64,000 nucleotides of DNA, from positions 7,068,001 through 7,132,000 of the forward strand of contig NZ_CP088022.1 in the NCBI RefSeq assembly GCF_013373795.3, given 5' to 3'. This DNA comes from Bradyrhizobium quebecense. Its GTDB lineage: Bacteria; Pseudomonadota; Alphaproteobacteria; Rhizobiales; Xanthobacteraceae. Of this stretch, positions 55,985 through 64,000 are shown in pieces. Position 1 is the stretch's first letter, and each line of letters starts with the position of its first letter. Below the pieces are notes generated by a model that did no database searches, was not told the origin of the DNA, and saw only the letters and a list, made by a program, of their open reading frames with translations. The position numbers and the translations under genes were made by a program.

Positions 55985-56845
55985 ATGATGGCCGGCCTCG
56001 ATCCCAAGGAATTGCTCGAACTCGCACTGCTGCTGATTGCGGTCGGCGCGTTGTCCGGCTTTCTCGCCGGGCTGTTCGGCATCGGCGGCGGCGCGATCCT
56101 GGTGCCGGTGTTCTACGAATGCTTTCGTCTCGCCGGCGTGCCGCTCGAAGTGCGGATGCCGCTCTGCATCGGCACCTCGCTCGCGATCATCATCCCGACC
56201 TCGCTGAGTTCGTTTCGCGCCCATTATCGCCGCGGCGCGGTCGACATGGAGATCCTGAAGCGCTGGTGGCTGCCGATCGTGATCGGCGTCGCCGCGGGCA
56301 GCGTCACGGCGCGGTTCGCGCCGGAGCGGCTGTTCAAGATCGTGTTCGTTGTGGTGGCGTGGTCGGCGGCGGCACGGCTGCTATTGGCGCGCGAGACCTG
56401 GAAGTTCGGCGACGACGTGCCGAAGGGCTTTCTGATGCGCATCTACGGCTTCTTCGTCGGCTTGCTGTCGACGCTGATGGGCATCGGCGGCGGCCTGTTC
56501 GCCAATCTCTTGATGACCTTCTACGGCCGGCCGATCCATCAGGCGGTCGCGACGTCGTCCGCGCTCGCGGTGCTGATCTCGATCCCCGGCGCGCTGGGTT
56601 ACGTTTATGCCGGCTGGCCCGCCGCCGCGCGCTTTCCCGACGTCGCCGCGCTGCAACTGCCGTTCGCGCTCGGTTACGTCTCGCTGATCGGCGCGCTGTT
56701 GGTGATGCCGACCACGCTCGTCACGGCGCCGCTGGGCGTAAGGGTCGCGCACGCGCTGTCGAAGCGGGCGCTGGAGATGGCGTTCGGGGCTTATCTCTTC
56801 ATCGTCGGCGGCCGATTTGTGATCAGCCTTCTCGGCGGACATTAG
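55985..56845 (+). CDS. TauE/SafE family sulfite exporter-like permease
   Basis: 286 residues with about eight helices. The duplicated family motif appears as LSGFLAGLFGIGGGAILVPV (residues 18-37) and GLLSTLMGIGGGLFANLL in the second half. Members export sulfite, sulfoacetate or other organosulfonates. Two ATGs start the frame, three bases apart, and the second may be used given GGA spacing. The substrate is unknown; the divergent LysR gene may respond to it. Confidence 0.9.
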   Translation: MMAGLDPKELLELALLLIAVGALSGFLAGLFGIGGGAILVPVFYECFRLAGVPLEVRMPLCIGTSLAIIIPTSLSSFRAHYRRGAVDMEILKRWWLPIVIGVAAGSVTARFAPERLFKIVFVVVAWSAAARLLLARETWKFGDDVPKGFLMRIYGFFVGLLSTLMGIGGGLFANLLMTFYGRPIHQAVATSSALAVLISIPGALGYVYAGWPAAARFPDVAALQLPFALGYVSLIGALLVMPTTLVTAPLGVRVAHALSKRALEMAFGAYLFIVGGRFVISLLGGH

Positions 56846-56852
56846 CCGCAGC

Positions 56853-57350
56853 TTAGTCCTTCAACCGGACCTCGCTGTTGCCCCAGTACCGCATGTCGCC
56901 GACCCCTTCGATACGATCCATATCGGAGAGCACCTTCAAGCGCGCCGCGGTCGCTTCATGACTGATCGCCCAGCCGAGCTCCTTGTAGCGTTCTTCTGCA
57001 ATGGTCACGAACCACACGACCTTCCGCCACCGCGGCCTCAGAAGCGACAAGATGACCTCGTCGAGCTGATCTTCGGTCACTGAAGACGGAAGCTTCACCT
57101 CGCTCCATGCCAGTTCGCTGAAGAGTATGCTTGGCTTCCGCTCCTCGGTGGGTGGCAGCAAGTCCGGATATTGTTCGCAAATCGGAAGGAGAAGCTTGTC
57201 CTCGAGGTCCGCAATGACCTCTTGAACCGAATGATGGAATCGGGTCCGTTCCTGCTTGCCGAGCCCAGCGATGGCCATTTCAGCCTCGTACATTGCGTCC
57301 AAAGCGTCGAAGATTTGTAGACAAATCCTCTCGGCATACTCGCGGTTCAT
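56853..57350 (-). CDS. protein of unknown function (165 aa)
   Basis: 165 residues, soluble and helical in the first half (YAERICLQIFDALDAMYEAEMA). The second half has a beta-alpha character (WRKVVWFVTIAEERYKELGWA). No domain was recognised. The start MNREYAE is preceded by GAGGGAAC; the frame opens ten codons earlier. It follows matB on the same strand, with 26 bases between their coding regions, so co-transcription is possible. GC is a little lower than its neighbours. Confidence 0.65.
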   Translation of the reverse strand: MNREYAERICLQIFDALDAMYEAEMAIAGLGKQERTRFHHSVQEVIADLEDKLLLPICEQYPDLLPPTEERKPSILFSELAWSEVKLPSSVTEDQLDEVILSLLRPRWRKVVWFVTIAEERYKELGWAISHEATAARLKVLSDMDRIEGVGDMRYWGNSEVRLKD

Positions 57351-57376
57351 CGTTCCCTCGCGAAATCCCTCTTTCC

Positions 57377-58906
57377 TCAAGCCTTCGAATAGATATTCTT
57401 ATAGGTATCCCGCAGAACGTTCTTCTGCACCTTGCCCATCGCATTGCGCGGCAATTCGTCGACCACGAAGACGCGCTTGGGCATCTTGAATTTGGCGAGC
57501 CGCCCGTCGAGCGCCTTCAGCACTGAGGCCTCGCTGATATCGGCGCCCTTACTGCAGACCAGAACGGCGGTGACGCCTTCGCCGAAATCTGCATGCGGCA
57601 CGCCGATCACGGCTGACTCGATCACGCCGGGCATGGCATCGATCTCGCTCTCGATCTCCTTCGGGTAGACGTTGAAGCCGCCGGAAATCACGAGATCCTT
57701 GCCGCGGCCGAGGATGTGGACATAGCCCTTGCCGTCGATCTTGCCGAGGTCGCCGGTGATGAAGAAGCCGTCGCCGCGGAATTCGGCCTTGGTCTTCTCC
57801 GGCATCCGCCAGTAGCCCTGGAACACGTTCGGGCCCTTGACCTCGATCATGCCGATCGTCTCGCGCGGAAGCTCCTTGCCGGTCTCGGGATCCGTGACCC
57901 GCACCGAGACGCCGGGCAGCGCGAAGCCGACGGCGCCGGGCACGCGGTCGCCGTCATAGGGGTTGGAAGTGTTCATGTTGGTTTCGGTCATGCCGTAGCG
58001 CTCGAGCACGGCATGTCCGGTGCGATCAGACCATTCGCGATGGGTGTCGGCGAGCAGCGGCGCGGAGCCCGAGATGAACAGCCGCATGTGCTTGGTGGCG
58101 TCCTTGTTCAGGCCGGGGTTCTGCAACAGGCGGGTATAGAAGGTCGGCACGCCCATCATCACAGTGGCGCGGGCCATCAGCTTCAAGATCGCGTCCGGAT
58201 CGAACTTCGGCAGGAAGATCATCGAGGCGCGCGAGAACAGCGTCACGTTGCTCGCCACGAACAGGCCGTGGGTGTGATAGATCGGCAGCGCGTGGATCAG
58301 CACGTCCTTGTCGGTGAAGCGCCAGTAGTCGACCAGCGAATACGAATTCGACGCCAGATTGTCGTGCGAGAGCATCGCGCCCTTGGAGCGGCCGGTGGTG
58401 CCCGACGTGTAGAGGATCGCGGCGAGGTCGTCATTGCCGCGCGGTACGGTGACGAATTCCTTCGGCACCTTGTCGGCCGCCTCGGTCAGCGAGCCCTTGC
58501 CGGTCGGGTCGAGCGTCTCGACCTTGGCGCCTACCTTGGCGGCGATCGCCTTGATGCCCTCCAGCTTGGAAGGATCGCAGACCACCAGCGCCGGCTCGGC
58601 ATCGGTGATGAAGTATTCGAGCTCGTTCAGCGTATAGGCGGTGTTGAGCGGCAGATAGACGCCGCCGGCGCGCACGGTGGCGAGATAGAGCACCAGGGCC
58701 GAAACCGATTTCTCGGTCTGCGCCGCGACGCGGTCGCCCGGCTTGACCCCGCGTTCCACCAGCACGTTCGCCATCTGGCCCGCGCGCGCGATCAGGTCGC
58801 CATAGGAGATGCGGCTGCCGTCGAGCTGCTCGATCGCCAGCCGATTGGGGTCGTCGAGGCCGTCGAACAGGCGGGAAAACAGGTTGGCGTTGGTGGTCGT
58901 GTTCAT
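57377..58906 (-). CDS. matB: malonyl-CoA synthase (MatB)
   Basis: 509 residues of the acyl-CoA synthetase superfamily. The ATP-binding loop is ILYTSGTTGRSKGAM, then IHALPIYHTHGLFVASN and LERYGMTETNMNTSNPYDGD, with the catalytic Lys in LPRNAMGKVQKN. Long stretches match my memory of the Rhodopseudomonas palustris MatB, so malonate plus CoA and ATP to malonyl-CoA is very likely. MNTTTNANLFSRLF is the family start. The decarboxylase MatA and the carrier MatC are not adjacent. An SDR gene diverges 87 bases away. Confidence 0.94.
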   Translation of the reverse strand: MNTTTNANLFSRLFDGLDDPNRLAIEQLDGSRISYGDLIARAGQMANVLVERGVKPGDRVAAQTEKSVSALVLYLATVRAGGVYLPLNTAYTLNELEYFITDAEPALVVCDPSKLEGIKAIAAKVGAKVETLDPTGKGSLTEAADKVPKEFVTVPRGNDDLAAILYTSGTTGRSKGAMLSHDNLASNSYSLVDYWRFTDKDVLIHALPIYHTHGLFVASNVTLFSRASMIFLPKFDPDAILKLMARATVMMGVPTFYTRLLQNPGLNKDATKHMRLFISGSAPLLADTHREWSDRTGHAVLERYGMTETNMNTSNPYDGDRVPGAVGFALPGVSVRVTDPETGKELPRETIGMIEVKGPNVFQGYWRMPEKTKAEFRGDGFFITGDLGKIDGKGYVHILGRGKDLVISGGFNVYPKEIESEIDAMPGVIESAVIGVPHADFGEGVTAVLVCSKGADISEASVLKALDGRLAKFKMPKRVFVVDELPRNAMGKVQKNVLRDTYKNIYSKA

Positions 58907-58993
58907 GCAACATCCCCTGAGGGGCGAAAGCGCCGGTAAAGGTCCGGTTGGATTAGCAAAAACGCCCTTCGGAAAGCAACGGAGACAGTTTGC

Positions 58994-59755
58994 ATGACAA
59001 ATAATGGGAAACGCGTGGCCTGGGTCACCGGCGGCGGCACCGGAATCGGCGAATCCGGGGCGGAATTCCTGGCTGCGGACGGCTGGACGGTGGTGGTCTC
59101 CGGCCGCCGCAAGGAAGAGCTCGACCGCGTGGTGGCCAACATCACGAAGAAGGGCGGCAAGGCCGAGGCGATCCCGCTCGATGTCAGCAACAAGGCCGAC
59201 GTCAACAAGGCCGCCGAGGCGATCGTCGCCAAGCACGGCCGCATCGACCTTCTGGTCAACAGCGCCGGCATCAACGTGCCGAAGCGCAGCTGGGCCGACA
59301 TGGAGCTGGAAGGCTGGGACAAGCTGGTCGAGGTCAACCTCAACGGCGTGCTTTATTGCATGCGTGCGGTGCTGCCGACGATGCGCAAGCAGCAGGACGG
59401 CTGCATCATCAATGTCGCGTCCTGGGCCGGCCGCCACGTCTCGAAGATGCCCGGCCCGGCCTACACCACGACCAAGCACGCGGTGCTGGCGCTGACCCAT
59501 TCCTTCAACATGGACGAATGCATTAACGGGCTGCGCGCCTGCTGCCTGTCGCCCGGCGAGGTGGCGACGCCGATCCTGAAGCAGCGGCCGGTGGTGCCGA
59601 GCGAAGCCGAGCAGGCCAGGATGCTGCAACCCGAGGACTGCGGCCGCACCATCGCCTTCGTCGCCAGCATGCCGGCGCGGGTCTGCATGAACGAGATCCT
59701 GATCAGCCCGACGCACAATCGCGGATTTATTCAGACGCCGACGAACAGGGATTAG
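58994..59755 (+). CDS. SDR family oxidoreductase
   Basis: A 253-residue classical SDR. TGGGTGIG near residues 12-19 binds the nucleotide, RRK after strand 2 suggests NADP, NSAG replaces NNAG, and the catalytic Ser-Tyr-Lys are in NVASWAGR and YTTTK. Its divergence from matB suggests use in malonate-linked or fatty-acid-type reduction, but the substrate is unknown. Confidence 0.88.
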   Translation: MTNNGKRVAWVTGGGTGIGESGAEFLAADGWTVVVSGRRKEELDRVVANITKKGGKAEAIPLDVSNKADVNKAAEAIVAKHGRIDLLVNSAGINVPKRSWADMELEGWDKLVEVNLNGVLYCMRAVLPTMRKQQDGCIINVASWAGRHVSKMPGPAYTTTKHAVLALTHSFNMDECINGLRACCLSPGEVATPILKQRPVVPSEAEQARMLQPEDCGRTIAFVASMPARVCMNEILISPTHNRGFIQTPTNRD

Positions 59756-59769
59756 GCGCGCCGGGTCTT

Positions 59770-59894
59770 CTCCTTCCCCCTGCAAGGGGGAAGGTCGGGA
59801 TGGGGATCAGCCGCAGGCGATACTGTCTGCGGAGAGAGCAGATCCCCACCCGCTTTGCTCTTGGGAGCAAAGCGACCTCCCTTTTCAAGGGGAG
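59770..59894. repeat. intergenic palindromic repeat (family A relative)
   Basis: Hairpins CTTCCCCCTGCAAGGGGGAAG at the start and CTCCCTTTTCAAGGGGAG at the end, with GCTTTGCTCTTGGGAGCAAAGC inside. Layout and length match family A though the bases differ. The IS30-family element starts a few bases after it. Confidence 0.7.
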
Positions 59895-59899
59895 ATGGA

Positions 59900-60944
59900 G
59901 TCACGTTTGAAGTGCAACGATTGATTTGAGTTTGGAGAATGCCTCGGCGGGGGTCTTGAAGTCGAGGCATTTGCGTGGGGTATCGTTGAGGCGCTGAGCG
60001 AGGCGCCTGAGGGCGGCTGCCGTGATGAACCTGAGGTCAGTTTTGCGTGGCAGAGAGCGTCGTAAGCGCCCGATGGAGTTTTCCACGCCGCCTTTTTGCC
60101 AGGGACTATGGGGATCGCAGAAGAAGGTTTGGACGCCGAGGGCGTTGTGAAGCCTGTGATGCTCGGCGAACTCGGTTCCGTTGTCGAAGCTGATGGTTTT
60201 ACGGATCGCCTGTGGAAGCTTGCCGAGTTGACGGGCGATGGTCCGAGCGGTGAGGACAGCTTTCCGATCGCGTGGGTGCAGCACGATGCTGAAGCGAGTT
60301 TGTCGCTCGTGGAGAACCAGCAATCCTTGGCCATATCGCGCGAACAGCATGAAGTCGGCTTCCCAATGACCCGGCGTCCCGCGGCCTTCGACCTCGGAGG
60401 GTCGTTCATCGATCGAGCGCCGTTGTTTAATGAAGCTGGCAGGGCTGCCGCCTGGGCGTCGCCGGCGCCCTCGCCTGAGTTTATGGCGCGGCAGCAGGCG
60501 GTGCCAGTAATCCTTCTGGGCCGTACAATGATAGATGAAACGATAGATTGACTCGTGGCTGATCATGACGCGACCATGTTCTCGCGCCAGTCGACCAGCG
60601 ATCTGCTCCGGCGAATGTCCCATCGCAAGGCTTTTGCCGACGCAGTCCCGCAGGGCCGGCTGGCGCGCCAGCTTGAAGCGGCCATCCTGCCGTCGCCGAC
60701 GTTCGGCTAATTGTTGAGCCCGGACAGGTTCGTAACCGCCCTTCCAGACCTTGGTAGGCCGCGAGTTGCGCTTCAGCTCCCGACTTATCGTCGACGTCGC
60801 GCGGTCAAGCGCAGACGCAATATCGTTTTGAGATTTACCGCCTACATGCAGGCGGTAAATCTCAACGCGCTCTTCAAGGCTGAGCTGGCCATAACATTGT
60901 CCCATCGCCACAACACCCTAGCAGGTGTTGCACTTGTGTCGTGA
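59900..60944 (-). mobile_element. IS30-family insertion sequence
   Basis: The left end TCACGTTTGAAGTGCAAC and the complement of the right end TCACGACACAAGTGCAAC form an imperfect terminal inverted repeat of 18-26 bases. The transposase stop codon lies within the left repeat. IS30 elements make 2-3 base target duplications, too short to prove here. The element abuts a palindromic repeat. Confidence 0.8.
59901..60911 (-). CDS. IS30-family transposase
   Basis: 336 residues, intact. The N-terminal HTH_38 (LSLEERVEIYRLHVGGKSQN, then TSTISRELKRN) binds the ends. The DDE catalytic core shows GHWEADFM (Asp), SFDNGTEF (Asp) and the Glu of PWQKGGVENSIGRLRR. Its full length suggests an element that may still be active. 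Confidence 0.94.
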   Translation of the reverse strand: MAMGQCYGQLSLEERVEIYRLHVGGKSQNDIASALDRATSTISRELKRNSRPTKVWKGGYEPVRAQQLAERRRRQDGRFKLARQPALRDCVGKSLAMGHSPEQIAGRLAREHGRVMISHESIYRFIYHCTAQKDYWHRLLPRHKLRRGRRRRPGGSPASFIKQRRSIDERPSEVEGRGTPGHWEADFMLFARYGQGLLVLHERQTRFSIVLHPRDRKAVLTARTIARQLGKLPQAIRKTISFDNGTEFAEHHRLHNALGVQTFFCDPHSPWQKGGVENSIGRLRRSLPRKTDLRFITAAALRRLAQRLNDTPRKCLDFKTPAEAFSKLKSIVALQT

Positions 60945-60966
60945 ACCCAAGGGAGGTTGATGTGCG

Positions 60967-60998
60967 CAGCCCGGATGCAGCGAAGCGTAATCCGGGAC
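60967..60998. repeat. single arm of family E repeat
   Basis: AGCCCGGATGCAGCGAAGCG followed by TAATCCGGG, matching the left arm of 27336-27425. The complementary arm is missing, either never present or removed when the IS30 element arrived 22 bases upstream. Confidence 0.5.
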
Positions 60999-61018
60999 AG
61001 GCCCATCTGCGATCCACG

Positions 61019-62419
61019 TCACTCACTGATCTCGTTCAGCTCCTTGCCGGAATGCTCCGGCACGAACAGGTACACGCCGATCGCCATCGCGATCATCAGC
61101 ACGGGGATGCAGAGGAACGCCAGCGCGAACGAGCCGGTGCGCTGCTGGAGCGCGATCGAGACGAAGGGAAACAGCACGAAGCCGACGAAATAGGCGATCG
61201 CCCAGACCACGCCGTTGGCGGCGCCGCGGATCCGGGTCGGGAAGATCTCCGCCGTCAGCGTCGTGCTCGGGCCCCAGAAGCCGAGGAAGCCGAGACACCA
61301 GGCGAGCCCGAACGCCCACAGCAGGGCGCGGTCCTCGGAATAGACCCAGAGCGTCATGAAGATCGCGCCCTCGATCAGGGTCACGATGAAGGTGCGGCGG
61401 CGGCCGATCTTGTCGATCAGCCAGCCGACCAGGCACAGGCCAAGGAAGCCGCACAGGCCATAGAACACGTAGAACAGGCTGTATTCCGCGGTGGACCAAT
61501 GCTTCTCGGTCGAGAGGTAAAGCGGCATCCAGGCGCCGACCGTGCCATAGATGCAGGTGCTGGCGCAGGCCACGAACAGCGCGACCAATGTTGAAGGCAG
61601 CACGTCGGGCATGAACACCTGGCGGATGCCGACCGACTGGGCCTTGCCGAACCAGGCGCTGTCGTCGTCCTTGACCGTGCCGCCGCGCGCCAGCGTCTCC
61701 GAGATGCGCCGCTTGCGATCCTGCGCGCGCACCCAATAGGGCGATTCCGGACAGGTGGAGCGGATATAGATCGCGAGCAGCGCGATCACGCCGGGCACCA
61801 TCACGGCGATGCGCCAGCCGTAATTGGCAGCAACCAGCCCGGTGATCGCGCCGGCGAGCGTGGCGCCGAGGCACCAGGCCGAGCGCGTGATGCTGATGAC
61901 GCGCCCGCGCAGCCGGGCCGGCCAGGTTTCCGCCACCAGCATCGAGCCGAGCGACCATTCGCCGTTGAGCGCAAAGAACAGCAGCGAACGCGCGATCACG
62001 AAGACCGTGAAGGTCGGCGACAGCGCCGCGACCGGCATCAGAAGCGAGAACAGCGCGATGTTGACCGCGAGCAGCGTGCGGCGGCCGTAGCGATCGGCGA
62101 GCCAGGGCCAGAAATAGAGGCCGGCGATGCCGACGAACAGCGCGATCTGCATGCCGGAGCGATATTCCGGCAGGCTCAGCTGGAATTCCTTGATCACCAT
62201 CGGCGAGATCAGCGCGAAGATCACGCCGTCCATGCCGTCAAAGCCCCAGCCGAGCGCATTGGCGGTGGCGATGTGCCAATGGGTTTTCGTCAGCTCGGTG
62301 CTGCCGGCGACGGCGCGGTAGTTGGCGTATTGCAGGTGCTTTTGCTCGAGCGGGCCGATGTCGCTGCTGGCATCGTTCGCCGCAGGCGCGGCGCGGCCGT
62401 CAGCCGTGATGCTGCTCAT
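61019..62419 (-). CDS. MFS transporter (organic acid/sialate porter-like)
   Basis: 466 residues with 12 predicted helices. The hallmark loops are WLADRYGRRTLL (between helices 2 and 3) and GWLIDKIGRRRT (helices 8 and 9). EIFPTRIRGAANG and AETWPARLRGRV are the family-typical loops after helices 4 and 10. It resembles the aromatic acid and sialic acid symporter groups more than drug efflux pumps. Two genes upstream lies the malonyl-CoA synthase, so a carboxylate substrate is conceivable. Confidence 0.88.
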   Translation of the reverse strand: MSSITADGRAAPAANDASSDIGPLEQKHLQYANYRAVAGSTELTKTHWHIATANALGWGFDGMDGVIFALISPMVIKEFQLSLPEYRSGMQIALFVGIAGLYFWPWLADRYGRRTLLAVNIALFSLLMPVAALSPTFTVFVIARSLLFFALNGEWSLGSMLVAETWPARLRGRVISITRSAWCLGATLAGAITGLVAANYGWRIAVMVPGVIALLAIYIRSTCPESPYWVRAQDRKRRISETLARGGTVKDDDSAWFGKAQSVGIRQVFMPDVLPSTLVALFVACASTCIYGTVGAWMPLYLSTEKHWSTAEYSLFYVFYGLCGFLGLCLVGWLIDKIGRRRTFIVTLIEGAIFMTLWVYSEDRALLWAFGLAWCLGFLGFWGPSTTLTAEIFPTRIRGAANGVVWAIAYFVGFVLFPFVSIALQQRTGSFALAFLCIPVLMIAMAIGVYLFVPEHSGKELNEISE

Positions 62420-62746
62420 GATTGCTTCTCCCCACTACCGCCCGTTGTGAAGCTGCGCCGCAATCTCAGGCTGAACCAATCAGGCAGGGGCGGCAAGCAA
62501 ATTGCTCGCGGCAGCGCACCTGTCCATTCCGTTAAATGGAATGCGCGACGGCTGCGTGAAGCGCCACATGTACGAAGCGCGCGCCAACCGGTTTCAAGAA
62601 TCACAAAGAGTTATTTCCGGAAACCGCCCGGAAAACCCCCCGTAGCTCAGGCCAACGACGACGCACACCAATCAACACGCGCCGTTGTTGCCCCTTCATC
62701 GCCGGCGGAGACCGAGCCGGCCGGATTACCCATCGGGAGACGAACC
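62420..62746. other. gap with the fasciclin gene promoter
   Basis: 327 bases without a gene. It contains the small inverted repeat CATTCC-N7-GGAATG at 62525-62543, about 105 bases from the MFS start and 200 from the fasciclin start. No repeat family or ECF-type promoter was recognised. Confidence 0.45.
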
Positions 62747-63301
62747 ATGTCGAAGCGTATTGCCTATCTTGCCGCCGCCGCCTTCAGCGCGCTTGCGATC
62801 ACTGCCACCGTCGTGGCGCCAGTCCGCGCCGAGGAAAAGACCGTGATGGTCGGTGGCGCCGCGATGTTCCCGTCCAAGAACATCGTCCAGAACGCCGTCA
62901 ATTCGAAGGACCACACCACCCTCGTCGCCGCGGTGAAGGCCGCCGGCCTGGTCAGCACGCTGGAAGGCAAGGGCCCGTTCACGGTGTTCGCGCCGACCAA
63001 CGCCGCGTTCGGCAAGCTGCCGGCCGGAACCGTCGACAATCTCGTGAAGCCAGAGAACAAGGCGACGCTGACCAAGATCCTCACCTACCATGTGGTGCCC
63101 GGCAAGCTCGAGGCCTCCGACCTCACCGACGGCAAGAAACTGAAGACCGCCGAGGGCGAGGAACTGACCGTGAAGAAGCAGGACGGCAAGGTCTGGATCG
63201 TCGATGCCAAGGGCGGCACCTCGATGGTGACGATCTCCAACGTCAACCAGTCGAACGGCGTCATCCACGTGGTCGACACCGTGCTGATGCCGGCGACTTA
63301 A
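62747..63301 (+). CDS. exported fasciclin (FAS1) domain protein
   Basis: 184 residues: a signal peptide (about 1-28, ending APVRAEE) and a single FAS1 domain with the H1 motif GPFTVFAPTNAAFGKLP, the YHVVPGKL segment, and the H2-type end NGVIHVVDTVLMP. Such proteins are periplasmic or surface adhesion-like; bacterial roles are poorly known. CGGGAGAC precedes the ATG. The frame open upstream is not protein-like. A clear terminator follows. Confidence 0.9.
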   Translation: MSKRIAYLAAAAFSALAITATVVAPVRAEEKTVMVGGAAMFPSKNIVQNAVNSKDHTTLVAAVKAAGLVSTLEGKGPFTVFAPTNAAFGKLPAGTVDNLVKPENKATLTKILTYHVVPGKLEASDLTDGKKLKTAEGEELTVKKQDGKVWIVDAKGGTSMVTISNVNQSNGVIHVVDTVLMPAT

Positions 63302-63343
63302 CACCCGGCGGGCCGATTTAGTCCCTGAACGCCTTACGAGACC

Positions 63344-63377
63344 GCGAGCCGGAGCCTCGCCCCGGCTCGCATTTTTG
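63344..63377 (+). terminator. rho-independent terminator of the fasciclin gene
   Basis: GCGAGCCGG, loop, CCGGCTCGC (perfect 9-bp stem) directly followed by ATTTTTG, 42 bases after the stop codon. Confidence 0.85.
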
Positions 63378-63419
63378 TGACCATATGAAGTGGCGTATAT
63401 CGAACTGATGATGCACGCC

Positions 63420-63461
63420 CCGGTAACGGAACGCCGGTTCCGGGCGTATAAGCCGGTAACG
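63420..63461. promoter_or_regulatory. possible operator region before the cytochrome b gene
   Basis: The hairpin CGGAAC-GCCG-GTTCCG (63427-63442) lies between two direct copies of CCGGTAACG (63420-63428 and 63453-63461). It is 21-60 bases upstream of the cytochrome b start and could bind a regulator. No factor can be named. Confidence 0.4.
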
Positions 63462-63481
63462 ACCACGAGCAGAGACATTCC

Positions 63482-64000
63482 ATGACGAGCCTTGCCGTCA
63501 GCGACCACCAGGCAGAGACCGCGGCGCCCGCGAAGGTGATCCAGCCGGTCTGGGTGCGGATGGTGCACTGGATCAACGCATTCGCGATGATCCTGATGAT
63601 CATGTCCGGCTGGCAGATCTACAACGCCTCGCCGCTGTTTGGCTTCACCTTCTCGCGGAACATCACGCTGGGCGGCTGGCTCGGCGGTGCGCTGCTCTGG
63701 CACTTCGCCGCGATGTGGCTGTTGATGGTCAACGGCCTGATCTATCTGGCGCTCGGTTTCGCCACCGGCCGCTTCCGCAAGAAGCTGCTGCCGATCACCC
63801 CCGGCGGCGTGATTGCCGATACCAAGGCGGCGCTGACCTTCAAGCTGTCGCATGACGATCTCAGCAAGTACAATTCGGTGCAGAAGCTGCTCTATACCGG
63901 CATCATCACCGTCGGCGTGGTGATCGTGCTGTCCGGCCTGTCGATGTGGAAGCCGGTGCAGTTGCATTGGCTGGTATCGCTATTCGGCGGCTACGACATC
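63482..64000 (+). CDS. cytochrome b/b6-type (b561) membrane subunit, N-terminal part
   Basis: The frame runs to the end of the window (173 residues so far). The N-terminal region VWVRMVHWINAFAMILMIMS has the heme His of the cytochrome b561/Ni-hydrogenase cytochrome b group, LWHFAAMWLLMVNG the next, and a third helix starts near YTGIITVGVVIVLSGL. Such subunits usually precede a molybdopterin oxidoreductase (sulfite or sulfoxide type), which I expect just outside the window; that is inference. Confidence 0.85.
   Translation, partial: MTSLAVSDHQAETAAPAKVIQPVWVRMVHWINAFAMILMIMSGWQIYNASPLFGFTFSRNITLGGWLGGALLWHFAAMWLLMVNGLIYLALGFATGRFRKKLLPITPGGVIADTKAALTFKLSHDDLSKYNSVQKLLYTGIITVGVVIVLSGLSMWKPVQLHWLVSLFGGYDI

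Noticed and set aside
57377..59785. 800-residue frame containing matB
   Set aside because: The first 293 codons are antisense to the SDR gene and lack character; MatB starts at 58906.

Overview
The window looks like ordinary chromosome of a Bradyrhizobium-type alphaproteobacterium (Nitrobacteraceae). Three things suggest this: GC is high throughout; a malonyl-CoA synthase closely resembles my recollection of the Rhodopseudomonas/Bradyrhizobium MatB; and the gaps carry several families of GC-rich palindromic repeats of the kind seen in these genomes. No rRNA, CRISPR array, prophage, nod/nif genes or replication origin was seen. Genus is inferred, not proven.

Layout. 1-6.2 kb: end of a class III nucleotide cyclase, TerB, an SDR, a glutamine amidotransferase, a crotonase, tRNA-Ala(CGC), then yggT, a DUF167 gene and folD. 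6.2-10 kb: ppa, a GNAT acetyltransferase, and a small redox/membrane cluster (DUF2269, SDR-DoxX fusion, DCC thiol oxidoreductase). 10-11.3 kb: a visibly lower-GC two-gene islet whose DUF3883 nuclease-like gene is frameshifted. 11.3-17.5 kb: an amine oxidase, typA, and a tightly coupled four-gene operon (Lgt-like enzyme, COG1964 radical SAM protein, two tiny membrane proteins), the best candidate for an undescribed pathway. 17.5-19 kb: an IS4-family element inserted in a palindromic repeat. 19-29.4 kb: Crp/Fnr regulator, lone receiver, an unknown exported protein, a cell-wall amidase, PhoD, a TAXI protein, PCD, YkvA, a quinone oxidoreductase and an SDR.

29.5-36.8 kb: IalB, rlmN, membrane proteins, argG, an IS1111-like (IS110 family) element, and a TetR/SnoaL divergent pair. 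37-46 kb: a proline-rich OmpA-like protein, a VOC protein, an FkbM methyltransferase, a BacA/SbmA-like ABC exporter that resembles BclA, and a hybrid histidine kinase. 46-51 kb: feoAB with an Irr-box-like palindrome and a Pat-like acetyltransferase. 51-59.8 kb: sdhCDAB, LysR/TauE, an unknown gene, matB and an SDR. 59.9-64 kb: an IS30 element, an MFS transporter, a fasciclin protein and the start of a cytochrome b gene that runs off the window.

Most genes are housekeeping or accessory metabolism in short operons. All three insertion sequences lie in or directly against palindromic intergenic repeats. Start sites were chosen by ribosome binding site and family alignment and often differ from the longest open frame.
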